Positions 11,153 to 23,007 of a stretch of DNA of 64,000 nucleotides are shown piece by piece. The stretch lies in NCBI GenBank assembly GCA_963575745.1, contig CAUYUJ010004280.1, positions 1 to 64,000 of the forward strand, read 5' to 3'. The notes under the pieces were generated by a model that saw nothing but the letters and a program-made list of their open reading frames with translations, searched no databases and was not told the origin of the DNA. Numbering within the stretch: the first letter of the stretch is position 1; each line of letters opens with the position of its first letter. A program made the position numbers and the translations under genes. This stretch comes from Prorocentrum cordatum. Lineage: Eukaryota; Sar; Dinophyceae; Prorocentrales; Prorocentraceae.

Positions 11153-11345
11153 CACGCCCCAACAGGCTCCCCAAGACGCCCCCAAACCCATGCTCCCAGA
11201 AGGCCTTCTGGGAACCCGATTCACACGGCCTCCGCCCCCCTACACAACCATTTTCCTCGAAGGCCTTTCGGAATGCAGATTGGCATGCGTGGACTATGGT
11301 CCACCACTTCAGTGGAGCAATGAATTCGTCAAGGCCTGGGTCCTG

Positions 11346-11386
11346 CTAGAACCTGAGCGCGCGCGAAGCGCGCGCGATGGTTCTAG
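11346..11386. other. Strong hairpin
   Basis: CTAGAACC, TGA, GCGCGCGC, then GAA, then GCGCGCGC, GAT, GGTTCTAG. Two perfect 8-bp stems are separated by a symmetric 3-nt internal bulge, with a 3-nt loop. Isolated from any gene. It could be a structured-RNA or terminator-like signal or a very short foldback element. Confidence 0.6.
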
Positions 11387-11561
11387 TATGTATGTGTATA
11401 TATATATATACAGATACATATACATATACATATATATGTTATATATACATGCTGCTGGTTCCCTTTATATATACACACATGTACATACACATACCTATAC
11501 ATATACATATATGTATAGCTCCCTATGTAAATATCTTTGTCTTGTTTTCTTTGTTGCTCTG

Positions 11562-11609
<48 letters not shown>
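11387..11609. repeat. TA-rich and (CT)n compound microsatellite
   Basis: TATATATATACAGATACATA-type sequence (11389-11515), then a nearly pure (CT)n run (about 11565-11607). Confidence 0.9.
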
Positions 11610-11610
<1 letters not shown>

Positions 11611-12525
11611 ATGCACATAAAGGCCCTGGTCCATCCCGCCACCGTGCATGGATTGTGGGTCACAGTCATCAGGAATGCGTGTTGGGGTCTTGGGTAGAGG
11701 CAGAGCACGCTGGAGGGTATCGCCACGTTGCATCGAACCGTGCAGTGGTGGCTCCATAACTGGTTGCCGCTGACAAGATTGAGCTCAAAGTCGTTCAAGG
11801 ACGCATTCACAGTCGCATCAGCTACTTGAGTTTAAACGTGAAGCAGTTGGGGCGAGCAGGGTTTGCAGTCGGGGGCCTGTCGGGGGAGGACGACGAAAAA
11901 AACGCAATGACTAGTCCAGCGGGTCGTGCCGACCATGGCTCCGGTGGTGAGAATGAGCTGCACGGGCTCTTCCGTGTCTTCGGCTGTTGTAGCAGACTTC
12001 GAGTAACATGATATAATGATGTTGCGGGATCTCTTGAGATGGTTTGGAGGCCTCATGGGTTGTCTTGGAGCCCTCAGGGGCGTTCGTCGGCATCCTTCGG
12101 GGGGTCCTTGGGCCGTCTTGACATGATCTAAGGGGGCACTTGTTTTCTCGTGGACATTGTGGCGACCAAAAACAGAGTTTGTTATACATGTACGTATTCC
12201 CCAAGTATCATGAATGATTGATCATGCGTGCAATCTCTTCGAAGCGTCCGCGGGGGCCTCTGGGGCAGAGTTGTGGGGCCTCTAGGAAGCCTTCTGTGGG
12301 CGTTTGGGGAGCCTACTGGGGGGCATCTCGGGGTTTTCCAGGAGCCTGTCTTGGAGGCGTATTGGGGCTTCCTGGATACTTTAGCAGTTTTGACCGAGGT
12401 GGGTTTGCTGCGGCTGGCTTCAGAACAGTACCGCTGCAGCGAGTCAGCGTGGCAACAACACACCAGATTGTGAGTTCATGATAGAGCCCCCCTGACAGGC
12501 GAGATAAAGTGCAATCGCGGAAGCG
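11610..12525. other. Non-coding; repeat fragments only
   Basis: No gene is recognised. Bases 12030-12120 and 12230-12390 are reverse-oriented pieces of the CCAAGACGGCCC family (GTTGTCTTGGAGCC, GCCTCTAGGAAGCC words). The rest is unassigned. Confidence 0.5.
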
Positions 12526-13640
12526 TTGCGTGACGTTGCGTGCTCGAGAAAATCTGCGTTGTGCCACCACCAGGTAGACATCTTGCCAGACCTTAAAAAA
12601 CTTGTTCGGGTTGGCCTGCGTGGCGGGACACCAGCGAACTGGGCGAACCATGTCTGTGGCAGGTGCGGAAAGGCAGCCCCACAATATGTCATCACCAAAG
12701 CGCAGAAGGCAGCCAAGACCGCAGTGCCACAGCTTGCCCCATCCCGCCAAGATGGCGGAAGCGGATTTGGTAAACCTGCGCGTGCGCCGTGGAGCAGTAG
12801 ATACCAGAGTCTACAGAGCAAGCATGGCGCCATGGCCGCTGAGCCGAAGCGGCGCAGGAGCAAAGTACAAGCCCCAGACGTCTTCTACAAACGACAGTGA
12901 TGAGCTAGCGCCCGAGTCCAAGCGGAACGCCATGTAGAAAAATACCGGTGCGATGGGTCCGTGGATCAAGACAACCCGCAAGCTGGACGAGGACGACCTC
13001 GACCTACCAGCAGCGAGGAAGCGCATCAAGTACCTCCCAGAGCAACGCCGTATGATGCGGCCGCCCGCGTCGGCACACAAGGCAGCTGTTGCCAAATTCC
13101 TGAAGCCGTGGCCTGAAAGTACAAACCGCTTAAGACTTGGAAGACGGCACCACAAAGCTCGAGGTCCTACAGAATGAGACCCGTGGAGAACAACCGGCAC
13201 TGGAAGCAAAGCCAAAAGAGATTCAGGCGTTGGCGGCCGAAGTGAAAATTGGCGCAGCACAGCTACGACTTCAGCGCGGTGAGCGAGGCGAAGCTGCATC
13301 GCCGAAAATATCTGCCCAGCGCATCCTCGAGGACTTCCTCGCGCAGGCGGCGCAGACACCAGAGATGGCGCAGGGCCAGCAGCTGTCGAACCTCACCGAG
13401 TTGAAAAAAGGGTCCTGCAATGTGCGATGAGCTCCAAGCTGGCCAAGGAGGAGCCCGTTGATATGCCTGTCCTTGTGCATGAGTCCGGGCTTGGCACTGG
13501 CGGCGAGCCCAAGTCCAGTGCAGCGGCTAGCAAGGCGAAGGCGCTCGCGCAGCGCCCGCTGCAGTCAAGCGACCACCCAGCGACCGCATCTCTACTGAGG
13601 CGCAGGACATGTGGGAGAAGTCGCAGGCAGCAGAGGTGAT
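12526..13640 (+). pseudogene. Broken protein-coding remnant, possibly a retroelement ORF1
   Basis: Several short frames in succession look more protein-like than the surrounding DNA but are separated by frame changes and stops. Around 12640-12690 one frame encodes T-P-A-N-W-A-N-H-V-C-G-R-C-G-K, which resembles the second half of a RanBP2-type zinc finger (N-W-x2-x-x2-C-x2-C). The first Cys pair would lie in another frame just upstream. A Lys/Arg-rich piece (12953-13170) and a helix-prone Ala/Glu/Gln piece (13140-13430) follow. Dinoflagellate LINE ORF1 proteins combine such a finger with helical segments, so a decayed ORF1 is my best guess. A decayed host gene is the alternative. Confidence 0.4.
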
Positions 13641-13742
13641 ACAGCACAGTTTTGGCATTCAGTCAGCAACGAGTTCCAGCCTGTGCCCCAAGCCACCTGC
13701 CACGAGTCAGCGGTCTTGCAGTTGCTGCAATACGAGGAGACC

Positions 13743-13862
13743 AGGATGCTGGAGTCTACAAGGATGCTGGATGCCAGGATGCTGGACGCTGGATGCTGGA
13801 TGCTGGAGTCGACCAGGATCTGGAGCCCACCAGCAACATAGCCAGGATGCTGGAGTCTACCA
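13743..13862. repeat. GGATGCTGGA minisatellite
   Basis: About ten imperfect copies of GGATGCTGGA, alternating with GTCTACCA, across roughly 120 bp. Confidence 0.8.
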
Positions 13863-14904
13863 GCGCCAACAAGGGCAAGCGCCCCTTGAAACAACGACTG
13901 GAACACACTCATGCGCTGGTGGTGTCAGCACAGGAGGTAGGATACCGTCGGGGCGGCGCCGAGGAGTTGTCCTGTTAGGCTGGCCGTCGAGGCTAGACTC
14001 AAATTCAAGTGGGCGTGGACATGCGACCAAGGGGCATCTTCCTGGGGCTGGAATTGCAGTTTGCGTTCGAGCTGAAGTTGGATTCGTCAACCCGGCAGCA
14101 TGGCAGACCCATCGGCCCGTAGAACGTTGCACGTTGCTGTGGATGTCGACGGCTGGCCATCGATGAACGCGGTGGAAGTGCACCTTCACGCCGCCGAGGG
14201 CACGGGCGCCAGCAATACCTCCATACTTTTCTTGCGTCGGCCAGGCGCTCGCGGAGCAAACGAGTCCAAGTCTCGTTGGAGGCCCTCTTGGAGGCGATTG
14301 GAATATGGGCACCAGAGCGCTGACAGAACATGCCAGGGCCCCCCGCAGCCCCCTCGTCAGAGGCGGGCGCGTCGCGCCGCGAGTTCGCACGGGGCCACTG
14401 ATTCTGGCGGATTGTCCTCCGGCGCGCACTCCCTGTTCCAGAGGGTGGACGTCGACGCCACATGGGTTGCCACGCCACGTCGACCAGTTCAGGTGGCCCT
14501 GGCAGCAGCAGGGCGGAGGATGCAGATCCCCCCCCTGCCGCGCTGATCCCAATAAGAAACAATTGCTGGTTCTCTCTTCCCTGATCACGGGCGGTCTTGC
14601 GAGCGCCGGCACGCAGGGCAGGCGGGCGCCGATGCCACTCGGGAGTGGTTTGCCTTGCACGCGCGCAGTTCGCATCGAGAGCCGCAGAATGGGCGGGCGC
14701 GGAACCTACGCGGAGTTCCAAGACAGTTCTGCCAGCGCCAGATGCCCACGCCCTTAGCGGGCCGACGCGCAGCATGACAGCGCATGCACTGCGGGGCCCC
14801 CAGCGCGCGCTGACAGATGAAAGTCGCCGACGGACGGAGTCCAAGGCATTATTGCGCGGAAGGAAGGCGATGCTCAGGCGCGCGAAAAGTCGGCAGGTGA
14901 GGCG
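13863..14904. other. Unassigned; long open frames without recognisable domain
   Basis: GC-rich with several open frames on both strands (for example minus strand, about 14005-14844). None shows a motif, and frame lengths are what the GC content would give. This may be the middle of the decayed retroelement suggested by its neighbours. Confidence 0.4.
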
Positions 14905-15480
14905 ATGATCGTTCGCGCAGCACCGCGCCTAAAACAGAAAACGCGGCGCGACGCAAGCGCGGCCAAAGTTCGCCGCTTTGTTCGGCGCGTTTCAGCTCGT
15001 ACCAGTTTCGAAAGTGATTGGAGGAGCTCGATGATGATCTTCAGATGGCGCAGCAGGGTGCTGACTGAGATTCCCGTTCGCGATGGCGCGATTGGCGCCA
15101 TCGCGCGCGCGCGGGAGGCGCTCGTGGAACGAGCCGCCCGACGGCGCACAGGGGCGCGCAGGAGCCCGCCATTGCCGAGGCCGCCGGTGGCCCGCGCTCC
15201 GCCCGCCCGCGCGCCATCGTCGAAGAAATGGAACAGGGCACGCGCAGGACTCTGGCACGCGGCACCATCTGCACCCAGGGCGCGAAAGCCAGACCGTTCC
15301 TCGCTACCGTGGGCGACGGTGGAGGAGTTGCGGACGCTTGCCCGTTCGCTTCCCAGTGCTACGGCAGGCGGGATGGACGCCCTGCACCCACGACGTTATC
15401 TCTTGCTTCTTACGGACGATAGCACTGAGCTGTTGAGTTTGTTTTCGAAGCATGCGAGACTCTTGGAACGTTGCCCTAGC
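14905..15480 (+). pseudogene. Reverse-transcriptase N-terminal remnant (tentative)
   Basis: A plus-strand frame open from 14905 to 15771 contains, at about 15297-15460, T-V-E-E-L-R-T-L-A-R-S-L-P-S then T-A-G-G-M-D-A-L-H-P-R-R-Y-L. The pattern 'helix, P/S, T, G, D-x-x-H-P-R' is the block just ahead of the RT fingers in APE-type dinoflagellate LINEs. After about 15480 the similarity stops, and no Y-x-D-D box was found downstream. I read this as a decayed, partly deleted RT. The 5' half of the frame has no recognisable domain. Confidence 0.4.
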
Positions 15481-17630
15481 TGCCGCCATGAATATGCACG
15501 CCTGCGCCCCCCAAGCCTCAAGGGGGCGGGGCGGGGCGGGGGCTCGCCGTGCTGCGCGCGTCTGTTCACCGAGCATGGCAACGCCTACGACAGCCGTCAC
15601 CCGCACCGCTGCAGCAGTTGCAAGCACGCGTGCATTGGGGAGTTGCTGCCAGGCGCCCTGCGATCGGTTATGCAGGGCACGTTGCGACTAGGGCCGAAGC
15701 ATGTGCTGCGCGCGATAAGCGCAAGGGCCTGCAGATCATCACAGACTACGGCAAGCACGGCGACACCATAGGTCTGGGCCAGGTGCGCGACAAGTCCTGC
15801 AAGAGCAGCGCCACAACAAGTGCGGCAAACATCTGCAACGCGAATTGCAGCGCATCGCGCAGCTGCTCAGACATCATGGATCGAGGCCCGCAAACGCGCA
15901 ACGTGGCGATCCCGCAAGGGATGCCAATGCAGACGTTAGCAGCATGGTGCATGCACGTGAAGGGTGCGACCGGTATGTCACGCTCATCCGCAAAATCAGC
16001 TTCGCCCGCAACATTGATGACACCAAGAATCTGAGGAGTTGAAGCCGAACACAGTTTCCAATGCACGGGGCAACGTTTGGGGGCAGAGTCCAACAATAAG
16101 TTGGCAATAATTTGTTCGGAGAGCGGCCTTGGAGATGCAGCGGCCGCGAGATTGGGTTCCACCAGCGAGGCGAGCGCGCGGGCCACGGCGCACCTCGGCA
16201 CCGCTGGAACAAGCAGACGAAGATACAGAAGCGCTTCCAATTGCGGCTCAAGAAGTTCCTTAAATACAGACGTGATCTACCCTACTGCAAGGAGGAGATG
16301 ATAACATATTCAGATTTGGAGCTCGCCCCAGTCTGATTCACGGCGTTGAAATCAGCGGGCCCCCGATGCTGAATAGGCCGCCCTGCGCCGCGAGTATTTC
16401 CAATTCCTCAGGCCGCGTCACGGAGGCTTCTGTTCATGCTGAAGTTGTGTTGGTTGGTAACAAGCAGGCCGTTGCACTTGCGTTAGAGTTGTCCCGCGTA
16501 ACTTGGGCTGCGGTGACTAAGCCCGAGAGTGCTTTATCTGTCCAAACCAAGTACAGCAGTGGTGGGATCAAGTTCTCTGCGGCAGGAATTTGAACGGGGC
16601 TGGACAGGCGAACGTCGCGAGGACCGGTGGAGCGCGCTGCCTTGCACGCGCGGCGCGTTGAGCGGTCGACGTTTGATTGGGCAGCTTGGGCTGATCACCG
16701 CGGAACGCACGGCCCCTTGCAGCAGCTTGCTCCAGGCGCGCGGGAACCGCCGATGACCCAGGCCCTCCAGAGGCATCATGCGATGGCCCTTGCCGTCACT
16801 CAAGGTTGCCCTGGAAGCACGACATGGCATGTCGATATCCTTCGGCCGCTCACCAGAACCAAGAATCGGGAGATGTCGTCGCGCCAGAATTTAATCTCTC
16901 GCTACTGGAGGTTGCGGGCGAGCGGGCCAGGCAGCGAGGATATCACACCGACTGCCAGCACAATTGCGGGCTGCCTGGCACCTTGGTCAACCGAGTTTTA
17001 GAAAGCATCCGCCAGGACGCGGTTGATGCACGGTCGCAGTCAGAGGTGCCAGCCAGGTTCATCGACCGAGCAGCTCAGGACCCTCTGTCGACTTCTTCAC
17101 GCACGGGGCCTTCGAGCACCAGGACAGCGATCTCCCTGCATTGGCGCCCGGCACGGTCGCGCACGCGGTTGAAGAGCGAGGCGCCCCCACAGACGTTGAG
17201 CCCGAAGAGATGGTGACCGCGGCGCGCCCACGCGCTGAGTCGATTGAGTTGGCATCTGATGATTTCTGCTCCAAGCCAGCGCCTTCGGAGCTGCGGGGGG
17301 CCATCTGTGCCACTGCGTTGCGCGAGCCCCCGCTGGCGACGCCCCGCTCCTACCCGCGCACGGCCCCGACCCGCTTCCTCTCCTGCAGTCGCCCGCGGTC
17401 GCAGATCACGCGGGTTTTGCGCTTGCCGGCCGGGCAGCGGAGCGCCCCGCCACCACTTGCATCGATTATTTCGGCGCTGTGCGCGCGGCCAATACGCCCC
17501 GCCAGGAGCAGCACATAGCCGGGAACATGCACGCGCGCGCGGGTCTTTGGACACGCGTTCCCCGGGCGAGATTTTGCCCAGCACGCTGAGCACGCGAAAG
17601 CGCCCCACGCGAGCGAAGCGTGCCATGGTC
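15481..17630. other. Unassigned region with scattered coding-like fragments
   Basis: Short coding-like pieces occur (plus strand about 15790-16040, an Arg/His/Gln-rich helix; about 16200-16336, a Lys/Arg-rich piece ending at a stop at 16336; about 16880-17040). They change frame and match no family I know. Probably the tail of the decayed element starting near 12.5 kb. No repeat structure stands out. Confidence 0.35.
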
Positions 17631-17783
17631 AAGTCGGGCACGCCCCTCCACAGGAGGAATATTCAAAAATAATCCAGAAATAGTCGGGGGACGATTGTTT
17701 CACTATTTTGAATATTTGTGATATTCTTGGACTATGTTTCATTTTTCTTCCAGAATCGGCCTGTAGGGGGGCATGCCCGACCT
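17631..17783 (+). mobile_element. TIR element, family B, copy 2
   Basis: Starts AAGTCGGGCACGCCCCTCCA, continues GGAGGAATATTCAAAAATAA and AGTCGGGGGACG, and ends CCTGTAGGGGGGCATGCCCG then ACCTAA. About 153 bp and non-coding. The inner words (AATATTCAAAAATA near the left end, GGACTATG mid-element) match copies 4, 5 and 6. Bases 17784-18281, to the right, show no recognisable feature. Confidence 0.8.
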
Positions 17784-18281
17784 AATGCCAGGGCCTGACC
17801 CCCGAGCAGAAGCGCGCCACCGATGCTAAGATTGCCACGGACGGATCTGCTCAGAGGGCAGGGAGCGAACGCCCGGCGGCGCTTCCAGACTTAGCCATCC
17901 GACCCGAGCAGTGCGAGACGGGCACTGCATTGCTCGTTCGGCTGGCAGTTGCTGGACGGTTTGTTTCTTTCTACTTAATTCGAGTTGTAGTCAAGCTACG
18001 GAGCTGGGAAGCAGACTGTTCGAATGGAAATGATCACGAGCGCTAGTCTGCAGTATCGAGACGTCTGAGATCGGTTTGCTACCAGAGCTGCGACTGACAA
18101 ACCCCGTGCCTCCACACCGACGGGCGCTGAAGTGGCCCCCCCGCTTCTCCGACGCGGGGGGACAGCCCGGCGGGGGAAGGGTGGCGCGATGGGGCCAGGG
18201 CCGGCCTTTTGGAGCTCCGCGCGGAGCGCGCCTTTCGATCCGCCCGAAGGGGGCCAAGGATTGGCCTCACACGGGGCACCT

Positions 18282-18376
18282 CTTCCTCCCCCTCCTCCTC
18301 CTCCTCCTCCTCCTCCTCCTCCTCCTCCTCCTCCTCCTCCTCCTCCTCCTCCTCCTCCTCCTCCTCCTCCTCCTCC
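18282..18376. repeat. (TCC)n tract, ~30 units
   Basis: Almost perfect TCC/CCT repeat. Bases 18377-18828, to the right, have no recognisable gene. Confidence 0.95.
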
Positions 18377-18828
18377 GCTGGTGCAATTTTGAAAGCCAAC
18401 CGAACGGGCACCTCTCTAGTGCAATTCACCGGCCTGGCGAGGGCTGCCAGTTTCTCGTGCGGTCGATCCGCCCGCGCTTGTTCGCATGAGTTGTGTCACC
18501 TGGGCCCAGCAGCGTCGTCGCATCAAGCTTGCGCCCCCGTGCGTCGAAGCTACGTCTAAGTGCCGTCACACCCTGCGACCCTTACGCAATGGCGTTGGCA
18601 CTCATCTGCAGCTGCAGAAGCATACCTATAAGGTTACCTATACGACCACTCTTCGGGTGATCAGGAGGCTGTGGGGGGAGAGTTCAGCATTCGGTTTGCG
18701 ATTGGGGTCGGATCGAATTCGGCGGAAACCAGTTGGACACCATGAAGCACTGTTTGACCATCTATCTATCGAATTCACTCTCTCTCTGCCTATCTAGCGC
18801 AGTATCGATCTCACGATCGGTGTCACCA

Positions 18829-19500
18829 CAGGAAACCACGGGACACCGACGGGACTCCGACGGGAAACCGAAGGGACACCGACAGGACACCATTGGGACA
18901 CCAATCGATCTCACGTTCGATCTCCCTATCGATCTCACTCGCTCGATCCCACGATCGATCTCATTCGATCGATCTCACTGTCGATCTAACGGTCGATCTT
19001 ACGACTGACCTCATTATCGATCGCACGATCGTTTTCATTATCGAGTTCACCATCGTTCTCACCACGGGACACCGACAGGACGCCGCCGGGACACCACGGG
19101 ACCTCATCAGGACATCATCGGGGCACCGATCGATCCCACGTTCGATCTCACGATCGGTTTCACCATCGGTCTTACTATCGATCGCACTCGCTCGATCCCA
19201 TTATCGATGTCACGGACGGCCTGCCTATCGATTTCACGATCGATCTCACCACGGGACACTGAGGGAACCAACAGGACCCCGACGGGACAGCGACGGGACA
19301 CCGACGCGGCACCAACGGGACACCGACGGGACACCGAGAGAACACCGACGGGACAGCGACGGGACAGCCACGGAACACCAACGGGACACCGACGGGACAC
19401 CAACGGGACACCACGGCGGGACAACCTGGTCACCGGCCGCCCACCGCGGCGGAGAAGCGGACAGCGACGGGACACCACGGCGGGACAACCCAGCTACCGC
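18829..19500. repeat. Two interleaved ~12-bp minisatellites
   Basis: Blocks of GACGGGACACC(G/A) (18829-18902, 19060-19130, 19250-19500) alternate with blocks of CGATCTCACGATCG-like units (18903-19055, 19130-19250). Both are about 12 bp long. The first block reads as Arg-Asp-Thr-Asp-Gly-Thr runs; this is not a gene. Confidence 0.85.
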
Positions 19501-19799
19501 CCGCCTCCCGGGGAGGGACGAGGGGCGGTCAACGGCTCTCGACCCGCCCTGGCCACAGCGGACTCAGCGAATTTCGCCCACCCACGCAGCTTCGCTCCGC
19601 CCGCGCGCACGACACGAGCCCGAGGCCGAAACCGATTTCCGGGCGGGGGCGATCCCTCCCCTTCGATCTCGCCCCCCAGACCTCCGATTCCCTGTACTCT
19701 TCCAGCCGAGCGAGCGGCGCTCACACGTCGTGCAGATTCGGTCCGAGGCCACCAGAGCGCTTCGGCTCGTCCCAATGCCACTTCGTAGCACGGGTGCGC

Positions 19800-19985
19800 G
19801 TCTCTGAAGGGGAACTGGGACACACAAGTAAATACACACAAATAAAAAGATGCCCCATATTTTCCCATATTTTCTGGGTGTTTGTCTTCCCGCCCAATTC
19901 CCATATTTTCCCATATGTTCTGGGAGTCGACGAATAATTGTGTCTGTGTGTTTATTCCCCTCCTGAGTCTCGCAGGGCCGCACTT
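19800..19985 (-). repeat. Dispersed ATATGGGAA repeat, copy 1 (reverse)
   Basis: The reverse complement matches 27395-27565 over about 170 bp: GTCGA(T/C)TCCC..., two ATATGGGAA(G/A)ATATGGGAA groups, CACCCAG, then TTTGTGTGTAT and CTTGTGTG. Type unknown; no clear terminal repeats. Bases 19501-19799 are GC-rich with no feature. Confidence 0.65.
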
Positions 19986-20814
19986 GTCGAGCGCATCCGT
20001 CACCGCGGCAGTGAGCGGAGCAGCGCCACCGGCCCAGTGGGCGGCGTCAGCAGCAGGGGTCAGCGCCTCCGACGCCGCCGCTGGGCAGGCTGCGTCACGT
20101 GGCTGGTCCGCCTCTCGGCGTGTTCCTTTTGAGTCGTATGTGTATGGTGTCTGTTTGTATCGCTTATTCGTTGCATTGCTGTTACTTGCTTTCTCCCAGT
20201 AACATTAGGCATCGCATTCGTCTTCTTAGAAGTGTGCGTGGCATCCGCATGTGTTTCGTATTATGTGCTTTCTTCTGAGTCGTATCAGTAGTATCATTCT
20301 TATCCATGCGCTGATTATCACCATTTCTGTATTAGTATGATTAGTAGTATTCTTATGGTCATGGTCAGTCTGCTTCTTGGTGCGCGTATCATTGTTCGCG
20401 TTATTATCATGAGTAGCGTTCTTCTTAATCGTTGTTTATTCGTACGACTGTTATTTTTTCTCGGTGCTATTATTCGTAGGAACGTTCGTAGTATTGTTCT
20501 TATCAGTATTACTCGTCGCCTTATTGCGTTCTGCTGATATTGTCATGATTATTGTTCTTCTTGGAGGCCTGTTAGGGGCTCATTGGGTTTCTGCAGGCCG
20601 AGTGCTCGACATGTCCGTTCGGGTCCCCCGTCTGGCCCCCCTTCTGCAGCCGACTTGCTGAAAACGCACGTCTCCCCTGAGGATGTTGCTTCGACGCGCT
20701 GGGTCTTTCTGGTTTGCGTATCTCGTCGTCAATCCCGTCATTTGAGCACTGCGTGGGGTGCGACCTGGGCATCGGACATCGATGCTGTTAGGTGTCGCAT
20801 CCCCCCTCCCCCTC
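19986..20814. other. Non-coding, T-rich middle part
   Basis: Bases 20200-20560 are unusually T-rich, with degenerate CTTAT..GTATTAGTAGTATT words. No gene, RNA or terminal repeats are seen. Confidence 0.5.
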
Positions 20815-20886
<72 letters not shown>

Positions 20887-21519
20887 GCATCAGCATCAGC
20901 ATCAGCATCAGCATCATCAGCATCAGCATCAGCATCAGCATCATCATCCTCGATCAGGAGGCGTCCGGATCAGCATCAGCATCATCATCATCGTCATCAT
21001 CAGCAGCATCAGCATCACCATCATCGGCATCAGCATCAGCATCATCATCGTCATTCATCACAACCATCACCATCATCATCATCAAACTCAGCATCAGCAT
21101 CATCATTAAATTCATCAGCATCACAAGCATCAGCAGCAGCAGCACCATCGCCAACATCAACAACAACAACATGAGCACCAACAGCAACATCATCAACATC
21201 AACACATTCACCATCATCACTAATATCATCATTGACAGCATCATCATCTGTATCATCATCTCCCGGATCACCATCATAATCAGTTTGATCATCACCATCG
21301 TCGTCATCATTAGCAGCTTGATCGTTATCATGACAATCATCATCACCAACAATAACATATTCAACACCATGATCATCATCATCATAACTATCGTAGTGTT
21401 ATCAGCAGTACCATCATCAGCACCACGTTCATCATCGCCACCAGCATCAGCATCAACATCAGCATAATATTCCGTATTATTATCATCATCGCCCCTATCA
21501 TCACCATCATCATTTCCGC

Positions 21520-21553
<34 letters not shown>

Positions 21554-21655
21554 GTCATCATCATTATCAGCATCGTCATGACCATCATCATCATCATCAT
21601 CATCATCAGCATCATCATCGTCATCGTCATCATCATCATCTTTATCATCACCCTC
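20815..21655. repeat. ATC trinucleotide tract, ~840 bp
   Basis: (ATC)n, initially perfect (about 65 bp), then interspersed with AGC, ACC and GTC. His, Ser, Ile and Met runs in the different frames come from the repeat. Bases 21656-22242, to the right, hold no recognisable feature. Confidence 0.95.
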
Positions 21656-22242
21656 TCTTCCCTATAGGCAGAGCGAGGAGGCCGAACAGTCTTACACTGC
21701 CCCTGCATGCGCGGCTGAGGTGGGGCTCTGCGCGGCAAACTCATGTTAGTATTCTTCTTGTCGGCCCTACCCCCGTCACCGTCCCGCGACCTGCCCGTGA
21801 TTGTTCCGCGGCCAACTTGCGACCCAACCGCGACCCGCCGCGCGATTCGCCAGCCGACCCGCCGAATACCCATCTGCTACGCACCCACATAGTTTTGACA
21901 ACCGTGTGCGCTTGCGGCGACCGACTGCGCATCGCGTGCGCAAACAAGTCGGCGCCTATGGCGGGCTTTCACGTGTACGTCTGCGGACGACGACCCCTCC
22001 TGATAGGCATCAGCAACTGCAGGGCCAGGGTATGCTTGGTATGGCATTATGGGTATGTTGTGTGTGTCGTCTCGTTTGGGGTGCTTCGTTTCAGCATAAA
22101 TGGTGTAAACATGTTTCTATACGTATGATCGTGTAGTACCTCCTGGTTCTGAAGGGCGGTATTCCCTGTCGCCGCGGCCAGCAGCCAGTGCAAGGGTCGG
22201 GGAGGATTCATAAAATGCAACAGCTCAGAGGAAGAGGAAAGA

Positions 22243-22620
22243 GGAGGAGCTGGAAAATAAGGAAGGGTAAGCAAGTGGGGGAGATGCTGGAGGGGGAGGA
22301 GCGGGAGGAAGCGATTGAGATAAGAGGAGGATGAGGAAGGATCAGAGAAAGGAGGAGGTATGGCGACAAAGCGAGGGCGTTGACGAGGACGAGGATGATG
22401 AGGACGAGCATGAAAAGGCAGAAGAAGAGGAGGAGGAGGGAGAGGGGGAAGAGGAGGGGAGGAGGGGCATGATTGGGGGAGAGGATGGACGAGAAGAGTT
22501 CGAGGGGAGAGAACCAGTAGTAACCTTGCTTTAAAGCATTGAAAGGGTGGAGGAGGAGGAGAAGGGTGGAGGAGGAGGAGGAGAAGGGTGGAGGAGGAGG
22601 AGGAGGAGAAGAAGCTCCAG
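22243..22620. repeat. Imperfect GGA purine tract
   Basis: Plus strand is almost all purine with GAGGA/GGAGG words, including three copies of AAGGGTGGAGGAGGAGGAG near 22540-22610. Confidence 0.85.
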
Positions 22621-22831
22621 TACTAGAAGGAGGGGGAACCGGAAGCTCTCCCTGGGGCCGGGCGGGGTGCAGGATCTCGGCCGGGCGACGCGAGCTCACC
22701 GTGCGGCGGCAGCCTGAGAGCCGCGCTCAGCGGCCTCAGATCGCCCACGGGGAGGGAGGCAGAGAGGCAGAGGCAAGGTCGGGAGCCTAGAGTTTGACAC
22801 CAACACCAACATGGTCGGTGTGCCTCATCGA

Positions 22832-23007
22832 CTAGACGTAAGAGTGACCTTTCGCCGGAGTGACCTTTGGTGCGGGCACAGATGGGCCCCCAGATGGCCG
22901 AAAGAGAAGCGGTAGCAGCGGCTTGCGCGCTGGTTTTTGGCCCCCCCGCGGTCTCAAAAAGCCGCGCACCAAAGGTCATTCTTACCCAGGGTTACTCTTG
23001 CGTGTAG
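22832..23007. mobile_element. TIR element, family I, between 59-bp direct repeats
   Basis: A ~176-bp element with terminal inverted repeats of about 45 bp: left CTAGACGTAAGAGTGACC..., right reverse complement CTACACGCAAGAGTAACC..., both reaching ATGACCTTTGGTGCG or AGTGACCTTTGGTGCG. The surrounding DNA is itself duplicated: 22768-22826 and 23012-23070 share GAGTTTGACACCAACACCAA and neighbouring words. The latter segment is followed by unassigned DNA to 23436. Confidence 0.65.

Larger units (their letters stand above)
7742..11221. other. Nine recurrent palindromes of the CATGTTCCCGGAAG type
   Basis: Imperfect palindromes of 34-38 bp at 7742, 8132, 8526, 8923, 9498, 9644, 10702, 10818 and 11185. 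The core is AATCATGTTCCCGGAAG, then a short centre, then the complementary arm ending AACATGAT. The first four are 390-397 bp apart. Arms differ between copies but mostly stay complementary: CATGTTCCCGG / CCGGGAACATG at 9644 and CATGTCCCC / GGGGACATG at 10818. Role unknown. Confidence 0.75.

Noticed and set aside
14005-14844. Minus-strand frame of 279 codons
   Set aside because: No motif, irregular composition and an overlapping open plus-strand frame; consistent with high GC alone.
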